A DNA stretch of 64,000 bases from Liolophura sinensis (taxonomy: Eukaryota; Mollusca; Polyplacophora; Chitonida; Chitonidae), in assembly GCF_032854445.1 (NCBI RefSeq), contig NC_088307.1:19048017-19112016 (forward strand), in the 5' to 3' direction. Shown here piece after piece: positions 21,406 to 33,700 of this stretch (position 1 is the first letter of the stretch; the number at the start of each line of letters is the position of its first letter). The notes beneath the pieces are model-generated. The model was not told the DNA's origin and did no database searches. It was given only the letters and a program-made list of their open reading frames with translations. Position numbers and translations under genes: made by a program.

Positions 21406-21556
21406 TACTGAGCGAACAATCCAAGTGATTATGAAACTGATAATCACAGATCAAACTGATCAACTGTGCTGAGTTTTTTTCTCTTCCATATGCTAAGGAA
21501 TTTTTCTCAGAACAGGACCCTTCATTCATAACACACGTAGCTTGATGGATTCTAGT

Positions 21557-21766
21557 TCAGCCCAGAACTTTCCGCACGAATGCTTCCACAAGTTTGCAGA
21601 AGGCTTGGTCTTGCGCCATGGTGAATGTTGAACTGGACATTGAGCGACTGACACTAACTCCACTCCTAGAGGGCGCTGTACCTCCGGGACTAACAAGACT
21701 AGACCCCCCTGGGGACGGGGGACTACCTCGTTTCAGGTACCTATGGTAACTCGTCAGGAAACAGTT
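21557..21766 (-). CDS. NUP188: NUP188 terminal exon w48 with stop
   Basis: Sixty-nine codons and TGA at 21557-21559. It reads NCFLTSYHRYLKRGSPPSPG, a Ser/Pro-rich stretch, and ends CKLVEAFVRKVLG. It parallels human SLSRYFRRGAPSSP and LIQLVQAFVRHMQR. Decayed copies of the C-terminal segment lie downstream at 21050-21405. Confidence 0.95.
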   Translation of the reverse strand, partial: NCFLTSYHRYLKRGSPPSPGGSSLVSPGGTAPSRSGVSVSRSMSSSTFTMAQDQAFCKLVEAFVRKVLG

Positions 21767-24700
21767 CTGAAAAGAGTAAAATATCAACTACATATAAAAA
21801 AAACACTATGACAAACTGAAAACTTCATGACCCCTAGATTTAAGTCATTTTAAGTTTTCAATCAGACAACACAGTGTAGTACACATATACGGCTTGCGAT
21901 GTCAAGGTACAATTTACACTGGCTTACAGGCTGTACACACCGCCTGGGAAATTGTTCACTCAGAGAGTGGCAAATGTCTCATTTGGTCACTTGACTAAAC
22001 CCATTAAGACAACCTCATTGTAATTTTTATCATATAATGTAATTTAGAGATTCTACAAACTGTCAGTGGCCCTTGAAATCATTTCTGACACAAAAGATTT
22101 TAAGCCCTCTTAAACTGGGCTGTGAAATTCCTGATGCTAGAAAAAAGTTCTAACTTACCAATTCTGTGCTCAGTTCTCTCTTCAGCAGTTGTTTATCTCG
22201 CGCAGCTAATTCTGGCTCCTTCAAATAGCGACAGGCTTGAGACAGGACTAGATAGAGGTTGTTCTCCATCACAAACTGTACAAGGTTTCTGATATAACAG
22301 AGAGTGAAATACACTCCTGAGAATGCTGACAGTGAAACGTGCTTCTGATCAATAGATAGTGAAACATGCTTCTGATACAACAGACAGTGAAACATGCTTC
22401 TGATACAACAGACAGTGAAATGTGTTCCTGATATAACAGAGAGTGAAATACACTCCTGAGACAACTGACAGTGAAACATGCTTCTGATCAATAGATAGTG
22501 AAACGTGCTCCCGATACAACAGACAGTGAAACATGTTCCTGATACAACAGAGAGTGAAATATACTCCTGAGACAACAGAAAGTGAAACATGCTCCTGATA
22601 CAACAGAGAGTGAAATATACTCCTGAGACAGCTGACAGTGAAATAAGCTCCTAAGACAACAAAGGGTGAAATGTGCTCCTGATACAACAAACAGTGAAAC
22701 ATGCTCCTGATACAACAGACAGTGAAATAAGCTCCTAAGACAACTGACAGTGAAATGTGCTCCTGATACAACAGACAGTGAAACATGCTCCTGACACAAC
22801 AAACAGTGAAACATGCTCCTCACACAACAAACAGTGAAACATGCTCCTGTGACAACAGACAGTGAAATGTGCTCCTGATACAACAAACAGTGAAATATAC
22901 TCCAGAGACAACTGACAGTGAAATATGCTCCTGTGACAACAGGCAGTGGAATGTGCTCCTGATACAACAGACAGTGAAACATGCTCCTGAGACCACAGAC
23001 AGTGAAACATGCTCCTAAGACAACAGGCAGTGAAATGTGCTCCTGATACAGAACACAATGAAATAAGCTCCTAATACAACAGACAGTGAAACATACTGCT
23101 CTGATAACAGACTGTGAAATATGCTCCTGTGACAACAGACTGAAATATGCTCCTGATGCAACAGATAGTGAATCTAGTAAATCCATTCCCTTAAAGCATT
23201 AAAATCTAGAAAAAGTTCATTTCTTAAATTCCTAAATTTATGGGCAATCAGATTCAGTAGTCTCAGATGAGTATTTTTCTTTCTTACTTTGACGGGTAGT
23301 TTCCATGGCTATGATCAACAGCCGGTGACTTTTGTGGAGATCCCACACGTGGCTCCATCTGGTGACAAAAAGCATTATATCAAAAGCCGATTCCGCAAAG
23401 CCATTTCTGATGCAAATTAAAATTTGAAATTCCAATTTTAAAGTTTACTTTTAATCTCTATAAAATGAAATTTTAACAACAATCATCAATATTATCTTAA
23501 GTTTTCAATTTCCAGAACCAAAACTAAGCACTGTGAGAAGGTTTTAAATTTTGACTTAAGCTAGATATGGACTGACTAAAATGGCTCAAGATTTGTTTTG
23601 TAAACATAGATATTAACCTCTTGACACAGACACCATAGTCACACCCAATGAATATGGCTTCATTTATAGTCACATGCTGGATCGATTCCTTTTAGGTTTA
23701 ATGGACACGGGACACTCTTCATTCCACATAGGATATTAGGGCGTAAGAAGTGTTCAGGTGAACACAACATACTCCCCAACAAATGCATTTGTTTGAAATG
23801 TATTAACGAATACCCTTAGCATTACGGTGACTATAACCCCTTAGGGGAATCTTCATGGTTGTTGATGATAGGTATGTGGTTACCATGACAACTGCAGAAG
23901 TGGACAAATGTGTCCACCACAAATGGAAACTTTATCAAAAAAAGAATTAGAACTACACACAGAAAACATGAAACATGAAATTATACCTATGGCAATCTGG
24001 TAGCTACGACAACCGCAGAAATAAAAACATGTGAGTCGAGACACATCGTCATCTGTGTATGTATGTACCCACCAAAAATTAAAACACTATACAGAAACCA
24101 GTTGAAGTTATAGCCCAGACATGAAATTATATCTATCTATATATTATACATAGGGAAAACAGGCAATCTGGTAACCATGACAACCGCACAAATGAACAAA
24201 TCGTCATTTGTGTATGCATGTATCCACCTAAATCTGACGGACACAAAGACGGACAGACGGACAAACAGATAGACAAAACTGCTATAACATCATAGACACC
24301 TCCTATTGGCTGGGGCGTATAAAAATATTACCGTCGCATTACAAGGTTTTTACTTGATTTTTTCCATCATTTCTTTGATTTCTTGAAAGACAATCCACCT
24401 GTTGTCAATGTTCTTTGGTATTCCTTACACAGAGGCTTTTGTCACTCTCCAGTTTTCACACTGTAAGCTTTAACGAACTACAGATCTTAATCATTTGACA
24501 CAAACCTTCATCAGCATGCTGACACAGGCTGTGACACCTGCCAAGAGGGTCCCGAAGGTGGGTGCACAATCCTGATCTCCAGACGGTGTGCTGAAACTGA
24601 GGCCCAAGAATGGTGGGTACTCACTAATGTCCATGCTCTGAAATCCGAGGACACAAAATTAATTAAATTCAAAAGTTCCTTATCACAGGTGCAAGACACA

Positions 24701-27700
24701 GATGCCTTCGTTTCTCAATACCATTTTAATACTACTGTCAACTAGTAAATGACACGGGCATGAAATGATATCTCACATAACTGTAAATCTTCAACTTTTT
24801 GAACCACTAAAGCATTTTTTTCAGTGGAGTTTATGCACATTATTGATCAAAACGATTCATTTTTATCACTAAAGAGGCAAGCTTCATAAAACTGTGCTAA
24901 ATAAATTCTCTACATCCCACAGCTCTCTCAGAATGGTTTACAATATTGCTAACAGAAGCAGTTAAAAAGGATGAAGAATTAGGGTAGATATGTCAGGGTA
25001 GCACAGAAACTGTTTTTTTTTTTGTTTTTTTTTCATGAGAACAATTATTCTTTATTCTGCAGATTCCTGCTCATCAAAGTAAAACAAAACATAGGCAAAT
25101 TAAAAAGGCAATAATGATAATCATAATAATGAAGTCTTGTGCTATATATATGGAGCTCAGTTGGTTAGCGCGATAGCGCAGCATATGACCCAGAAGCCTC
25201 TCACCAATATGGTCACTGTGAGTTCAAGTCCAGCTCATGCTGGCTTCCTCTCCGGCCGTACGCGGGAAGGTCTGCGGGCAACCTGTGGATGGTCTTAGGT
25301 TTCCCCCGGGCTCTGCACGGTTTCCTCTCACCATAATGCTGGTCGCCGTCATATAAGTGAAATATTCTGGAGTATGGCGTTAAACACCAATCAAATAAAT
25401 AAATAAATACATACATGGGAGCCAGACAGCTGTTTCGGCTGGTACATGAGTATGTATTACGGACTTTTTGGTGACAGTTTTCTTGTCCAATTAGACAGGA
25501 AATATAAATTCAGATTAGATTACCAGATCGAGCATGATTTCACAGAGGCCTGGCGTAAAATGACGCAAAGTAGAGAGTCCGGCTGCCAAAATCTCCAACA
25601 TCCTGAAACATGAATACAATTCAACTTCCTTCAACAGGAGTTTCACACATTCACGAACAGCCCATCATGGTTGAGTGGATACCAGATAATACTATCAGGT
25701 GCTGATAATCAAAATAACTCTTTTTTTTCCAAACTCTTTAACTGAAGCAGTTCTTCAAATACGACATAAAAAAAGGAACCTATGACAAAAAGGGACATAA
25801 CCCTGTAAATTTATGTAAAGACACATTACCCATTTTCTGTACGCTTTCACACTGCTGGTGGAAACGAAAAGTCCACAAAATTTGTGATGCAGTTGTGGAA
25901 ATAAACAGCTAACACCAGAAACTCTAATATGGTTTGTTATTAGTGACAAGGGTTTTTTCTATTTAACCTCTCCGATTGTCAGTCGATAAAATTTTTCTGT
26001 ATGTGCTGTACGCTAATGGGACAGCTGTGATGATTTATACCCAAAAAAAAAAACACTCTTTTCACAAAGTAACAATGATGGGATAAGACCGATGGCTACA
26101 TCTGTCATCTCAAGAAAACAAAGAGTGTGGCAGCTCGTCCTTAAAGACCATTTGTCATGTGAACGGAATCCTACTACCGTCATTACTCACAGTTCTTGAA
26201 CAGGCCTAAGCTGAGGTGAAGGGTTATCAAGGTCATCCGTGGAAGCCTGGGTCTGTAGTGACTGGGGGCGGGACCAAGGCTTGTCACTCCCCTTGCTCCA
26301 CCCATTGCCACGTGATTGACGCTGAAAAAAAGAAGAAAAAAAAAAAAATTGTCACCAACAGTACAGACCAATTCTAAAAATGCCTTGTAACAATCCAGCC
26401 AAGGTCAAGTTAAATTTAAAACGAAATCAGACCACTTTCAAACTAATCCTCTTCATGTTGAGTTTTTCGAAATTCAATTTTTACATTTTACATGAATATA
26501 CATTTTCATAACATGGATTTATTATTTACTTATGTTTTACTTATAATATCACTGCTGTGTGATAATGGTCAGGGTTTTGACTGGACGCACAATTGCTTCT
26601 TGAATTGGAAATTTTTCTGACAGGACAAGCTATCCTAGCCAGATGGAAATTAATGGAACTTCATTTCTCAAGCCATTCTTGAAGTAGTCTGCAGGTGTAC
26701 GATTCTGAAGGTGTAGGAGCCTGCAGGTGTACGAGTCGGCAGGTGTACAAGCCTGCAGGTGTATGAGTCTGCAGGTGTACAAGTCAGACAACACCAGTTT
26801 TATTTTTGTGTTTTATTGGCCAAACAGAGAGAGAAAAAAATTAAAATAAAATGGTAAATCTACCTTTCTACTTTGTCCGATCTTGATGTGAAACAGCTGG
26901 GTGGAATATTCAAAATTTTCCACAAATTAGATAATTTTCAAATTTTGTTTTATTTTTTTACCCTATATTGGAAAAAGATTTATTTGCTCGTAAAACAACA
27001 ATGGGAGACACAAGTACGAGCTACACAGAAGGTGCAAATGACAGTAGAACGCATTTTTGTTTTCTTCTGTGACGTTGCAGTGCGTGTGTTCTTCATATAG
27101 ATTTTATGAGCACACATACACTGACAACTGTGAGGTAATAACGGAAACAACACATGATTTGGACCATCTTGATAAAGGCAGGAAGGAGTTTTTATCCTTG
27201 ACACAAAAATGAGTTCCCCATTTACACTGGTGTGGTCTAACCAGCTGGTCATCTAGGGACTGACTGACAATCCTTACCTCTAATAAATGCTGTAGATATC
27301 GTGGACGAATGAGAAGTGCTGTAAAACTCTGGAACATGTAACTCATGCTAGTCTGCAACAACAACAAGTCAACATAGCTGAATGGAATGTGACATTTTTG
27401 TTGTTGTGGTCTTATTAAAACTTACCAGTCCCTAGTTTTTTTTTGTCAAAACACCAGATATGTTAGCCATTTAAGCATGATCCTAATGTCATGTTTATTA
27501 TAAAATCTCTGGCTTCTATTCCGGCCGTACGTGGGACGGTCTTCCAGCAACCTGTGGATGGTTGTGGGTTTCCCCCAGGCAGTGCCTGGTTTCCTCCCAC
27601 CATAATGCTAAGTGAAATATTACTGAGTACGGCCTAAAACTACAATTAAATAAATAAATATTACAAAATATTACATTGATTGCTAAAGTTATGACGTCTA

Positions 27701-30700
27701 CAGCTATTTTTCTACCCTATAAAGAAGTTGTTGTTAACATTAAGATACACAGTTTTAGCAAAAGACAAATTCGAATGAAATACCTTATCTGGATAAAGCA
27801 GACTTTTAAATACACATAAAAGTACAATTATGACACATTTATTATTTATGACACATGACACTGTTATACTGTTAAACTCATGGACGTTAAGATTTTTAAA
27901 CTTATTCATCCTTGACATCTTCTACCAAACCTACCAAAAGCCTGTCCAAAACTTTTGGCAATTCAAGTCTCCATTCTCGAGAAAAATTTGACAACTGGAA
28001 AATGAATGTGCAGGTTTTCTTGGCTTCTCTCCAGACTTTTGCATGAAGCGTGGTTCTGGAAATTTCCAATGCCTGAAAAAAATAAACAAAACAACAATGG
28101 AGTGTCTTTTGTTGACAAAATCCAATTTCGGTTAATGTATACAATATTATATCCCTCTGAAAAACATCAGCATTTATTATTTATTTATTTATTTATTTAT
28201 TTTTTTAATCATTGTTTCATGCCATACTCAAGAATTTTTTCATTTCATGGGTGGAAGAAACCAGAGTGCCAAGGTAAAACCCACACCCTTGGACAAGTTA
28301 CTGGCAGACTTTCCTATGTGTAATGTAGAGATTTGTATGCTGTATTGTTGGGAAAGTCTTAGACTGCGCACACTGACCAAAAAAAGCACTGTGAGTGAGT
28401 GAGTGCTTGGGGTTTAATGTCGTACTTTTTCAGTCATGTGGTGATGAAGGAATCCTTAGAGTGCATGTATTGTGCCTCCTTGTTGCAGGACGGATTTCCA
28501 CTGCTCTTTTATCTAGTGCTGCTTCACTGAGACGCCTTACCGAAGGCTAGTAAGCCTCCCCACCCGAGCCAATATACTGATACGGGTCAACCAGTCGTTG
28601 CACTATCCCCTTCATGCTGAACGCCAAGCAAGGAAGTCACAACTTTCTCTTTTCAAGGTCTTAGGTGTGACTCGACCCAGGATTGACGCTGGGTACAGGT
28701 GTGCATGGACACATATTTGGATGATACTGATACGGGTGAACCAGTGCTATCTCACCTGTTGTAACCTATCTTGATGAACTCCGACGAAATCCAGCGCATC
28801 CTTGAGGAAGGAGTATCGGAGTGTAGCCAACATGGAGGTGTAGAGGTCAATACACAGGCAGTACACCCCCACCCACGATACCTCCTCCCCACCCACGTGG
28901 GTCTCATCACCCACCTGAAAATACACAACAGTTCTACATGTCTCCACAGTAGAGCATCTCACGCCATAGACATGAACAAGGGATATAATTTAATAACTTG
29001 TAATTTATTAATTTATTTATTTATTCATTCAATTAGTGTTTCAATGTCAGAATTGAAATGTTTTTACTTGATCGTTGTTCAACACAATACTCACACTTTT
29101 TTTACTTATACAATGGTGATCAAGACTGAGTGGAGGAATCCGGCGTACTTGGTGACCTCTTGCACATTAATATCAACTTTTCCCACGTGTAACATTCAGA
29201 TATTGATTGAAGGCAAGTGGTCTTCTTGTGAATGTCAGACTGCTCAAAACAGCCACATAAGTGTAGCTGAATGCTTAGCGTCACCAAGGCTCCGCGTCAC
29301 CAAGGCCCCGCGTCACCAAGGCCCCGAGTCACCAAGGCCCCGCGTCACCAAGGCCCCACAAATAGTGACATTCTACCTTATAGGAGCATTTCACTTATAC
29401 AGCCCAGGTTTGGTTTACAGATGAAGGAAACTACACAGATACCAGCCTGTTCCTTTCCAGGTAAACTGACATACCTGATGTACAGCTGGTACAGGCCTGC
29501 CAAAACTAATCAAATAAATACATGAACAAATAAATCAATATTTATCTATTGATCTGATAGATGTTTTACACCCAACTCCTGAATATTTCACTTATACAAC
29601 AGCGGCAAGCACTAGGATGGGAGAAACTCTGGCAGGGCCCGGGGGAAACCCTCAACCATCCATAGGTTGCTGCAAGACCTTCCCACCTATGGCCGCACAG
29701 GAAGCCAGCATGAACTGGACTTAGTGACCGCATGGGTGAGAGGCTCATGTCATTGAGGCGTGCTGGCGTGCTAACCCCCTTTGGCATGGATGCCCCAGAT
29801 AAATAAATAAACTTCTGGTACAGGTGTAAGTGAGTAAGTGAGTGCTTGGGGTTTAACGTCGTACTTAAGAATTTTTCAGTCATGTGACGATGAAGGAATC
29901 ATTAGAGTGCATGTAATGTGCCTCCTTGTTGCAGGACGGATTTCCACTCCTCATTTATCTAATCCTGCTTCACCGAGATGACTTAGCAAGCAAGCAGCCC
30001 CGCCATTATACCAATACAGGTCAACCAGCTGTTGCACTAGCCCTTTCATGCTGAACACCAAGCGAGGAAGTTACAACTTCCTCTTTTCAAGGTCTTAGGT
30101 GTGACTTGACCCAGGATAGACCCTGGGTACAGGTGTGGATGGACACATTTGGATGCACATCCCAACAACAGCACCTAGCGATGCTTCGACCTCATAAACT
30201 AATATTCGAGGAGTCTAGGTTGTCTGGTACTCAATCTCCCGCTTACGTCAATGGCCCATGATACATGTGATAGATAGGGGGTCAAAAGTTTGACTGACCA
30301 AAATGACTCATAAAGTCTCACCCGACTGAAATTTGATATCTGTGAGAGGACCTCTTCATTCTGATAGGCTCCAACAATTGACAAACATGTGTACTCTGTT
30401 AGTCCATTCATTCGGATACATTCAGCTCCCTGGTGTGGAAAAAACAGAAAGGGGGGATAACTCATAGCCAAAGCAAAGCACAAAGATGTTTAATTCTTTA
30501 TACAACATGGAAAAATCATTATCTGAAGAGTTTGCACATTAATTTTACAGTGAAATATTGTAGTTCGCTTTCAGAAGCCCATAAAGCCCTCAAAATGATA
30601 ATTCTGACAACACTTTCATTTTTCTGAAACTAAATTAATCAGATTTCAAAACAAAACGAAACTCCAAAGTGGCTCTGTGAGGTTGATGAAACAATCAGAA

Positions 30701-33700
30701 TCAAGTAAAATTTGTCACTTGAAATATTCTGAAATACAGAATCATAAAAAGTTTAAATTTAATAAAAATTAAATAAAGAAAACAAAATTCTGTGGCACTA
30801 CCTTTGGACTAGCAGCAATGGTAAACAACAACATCAGTGCACTCTGAACGTACTGTACACCCTGTTTAGCCTGAAAATTGAAAAATGTTAGTAAGTTTTC
30901 AGGATTTAAAAAAAAAAAAGAAAGTGAAAGTGAACGAACGATTACGGATTGAAGCTATAGCATGGCAAAAACATGTTTAAACCAAGAGGGAGCACTTCTA
31001 CAAAAGGTGTAATGGGACGAAAATTGTATTACTTCACAAATATGAATTTGATTAGTACTCAAGACTTATAAGTCATAAGTATTACTTTTTGTGCTAAAAC
31101 TTATACTTTTCACATTATCCTACCATCCAATTTAACCTAAGAACACCTTTTTAAGGTGAACAGAAGCTCTCAGAATCAGACAAATCTTCAACTTGGTAAT
31201 GGCCAGAAGTTTATGTTGTTGACCCTAGAGAGCAAACCAGCACAAGCTAGTCTTGAACCATACTGGTAGTCTACACACAGAGGCCATAAGAGCACTGGCT
31301 CAAACATTTACCCTACAAACATGCTTAAAAGCATACATGAATATTCCTGACCTTAATGGAGATAATCTGAGATTAGTGACAACTAACACAGGTTTCCGAA
31401 ACTGGTGACCAAAAAGTGAATACATGAATTAAAAGAATATACACATAAAATCAAAACATCACACATTGGGAAATCTTCCCCTTGACCTTGAGTGAATGAG
31501 TGAGTGCTTGGGGTTTCCCTTGACACTGACCTGGATCCAGGCTTGCAAGGACACCAGAAGAGACGAGATCACCGTGTTCTGTTGTAAGATGGGCAGCCAT
31601 TGGTCAGAATCTCCCATCATCTGAATAATCTCCTGCATCAGGGACAGGGCTATGACCTGAAGCTGGAGGTTAAAAGTTAAAGGTCAAATGTAAATAGTTA
31701 ACTGTAAAACAAAAAAACAAAAAAAAAAAAAAAACAAGCACAAACACACGACAGACCTTGCTACAAACTCCAAAAGTGAGCCATAATTTGATTTAGAAAT
31801 TTTAACCAAATGCATACAACTCTAGTACTCAAGTGTTCTTGAATGATTCACAATGATTAAGAGCAAACAGGCTATGAGGGTCAATTTCATCTTGAAGGAC
31901 ATCTTCAATCCAAGAATTCAAAACTCCTAAGTGGACGGCATGATGAGGCTCTACCTCAACATTACAACTGCAACATGCGGACAAACTTTCCCACATCTGG
32001 GGCACATCATATTGGTGAAGACCAGTAGTCTTCATCGAACTGTGAAAATGGGCACAAAGCGTTGTTTGACCACTTTTACTCACCAAGCCCCCACAAGCAT
32101 TGGGAGCGGGGAAGTCTACAAATTCAGGGACAGGTTTGAACCTGTGTCTCATGTATCCAAGTAAGTGTTTTCAGCACAAACCTTTATTTTGGCATCCATG
32201 GTTGTCTTATTTGGCACCTCCTTTGGGGTATCTTGTGATGGGGCACTGGGCACACACAGCCGGGTGCTATGCTGAAGAAGGGGTGCTAGGACAGCCAGCA
32301 AACTGGTCAGCACATCAGGTGCTACCTGCACATCTGAAATGAAGTGTAGCCATATAAAAACTGCTGAAGAAGTGCTATGATACCCAGCAAACTGGTCAGC
32401 ACATCAGTTGCTAACTGCAGATCTGAAATGAAGTGTAGCCATATAAAAACTGCTAAAATAATACTATGACAGCCAGCAAACTGGTCAGCTCATCGGGAGC
32501 TGCCTGTACATCTGAAACGAAGCATGGTGATATAAAAACTGAAGAAGGTGTGGTAGGGGCAAAAGTTTCAAATCAGAAATATTGTTTACAGTCAAACATA
32601 TTGGGCATATATTTTCTTCAACTACTCAATATAACAAACAGTTGAGCGTCGTGATATTTCTTGCATCTTTGCGCCGTGATGCAGCAGATCTCAGCAGGCC
32701 TATCTGTACTGTTTTATAACAATTATACAATAACCAGTTGAGCGCAGTGATCTTACTTGCATCTTTGCCCGCTCTCTGTACCAGTGATGTAGCAGATGCC
32801 AGCAGGCCTATCTGTACTGTTTTATAACAATTATACAATAACCAGTTGAGCGCAGTGATCTTACTTGCATCTTTGCCCGCTCTCTGTACCAGTGATGTAG
32901 CAGATCCCAGCAGGCCTATCTGTACTGTTTTATAACAACTATACAATAACCAGTTGAGCACAGTGATCTTACTTGCATCTTTGCGTGCTCTCTGTACCAG
33001 TGATGTAGCAGATGCCAGCAGGCCTATCTGTACTGTTTTATAACAATTATACAATAACCAGTTGAGCACAGTGATCTTACTTGCATCTTTGTTCGCTCTC
33101 TGTACCAGTGATGTAGCAGATCTCAGCAGGCCTATCTGTACTGTTTTATTACAATTATATAATAACCAGTTGAGCACAGTGATCTTACTTGCATCTTTGC
33201 GTGCTCTCTGTACCAGTGATGTAGCAGATCCTAGCAGGCCTATCTGTACTGTTTTATAACAAATATATAATAACCAGTTGAGCGCAGTGATCTTACTTGC
33301 ATTTTTGCACGTTTTCTGTACCAGTGATGTAGCAGATCCCAGCAGGCCTATCTGTACTGTTTTATAACAATTATACAATAACCAGTTGAGCACAGTGATC
33401 TTACTTGCATCTTTGCGTGCTCTCTGTACCAGTGATGTAGCAGATCCCAGCAGGCCTATCTGTACTGTTTTATAACAATTATACAATAACCAGTTGAGCG
33501 CAGTGATCTTACTTGCATCTTTGCGTGCTCTCTGTACCAGTGATGTAGCAGATCCCAGCAGGCCTATCTGTACTGTTTTATAACAATTATACAATAACCA
33601 GTTGAGCACAGTGATCTTACTTGCATCTTTGCACGCTCTCTGTACCAGTGATGTAGCAGATCCCAGCAGGCCGATCTGTACTGTTTTATAGCAATTATAC

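Noticed and set aside
22488-23186. A 232-codon minus-strand frame and its overlapping neighbours
   Set aside because: Translation of the minisatellite of about 28 bp in front of w47. The frames overlap each other in three registers and consist only of repeat units.
27278-27352. Alternative w42 start five bases downstream (ACTAG acceptor)
   Set aside because: It was considered because of an apparent phase clash, but correct reading of w41 gives phase 0 at its end, so the GCAG acceptor fits and the shorter exon does not.
28771-29424. A 217-codon plus-strand frame
   Set aside because: It starts antisense to NUP188 exon w40 and ends in the 16-bp repeat; no homology or splice support.
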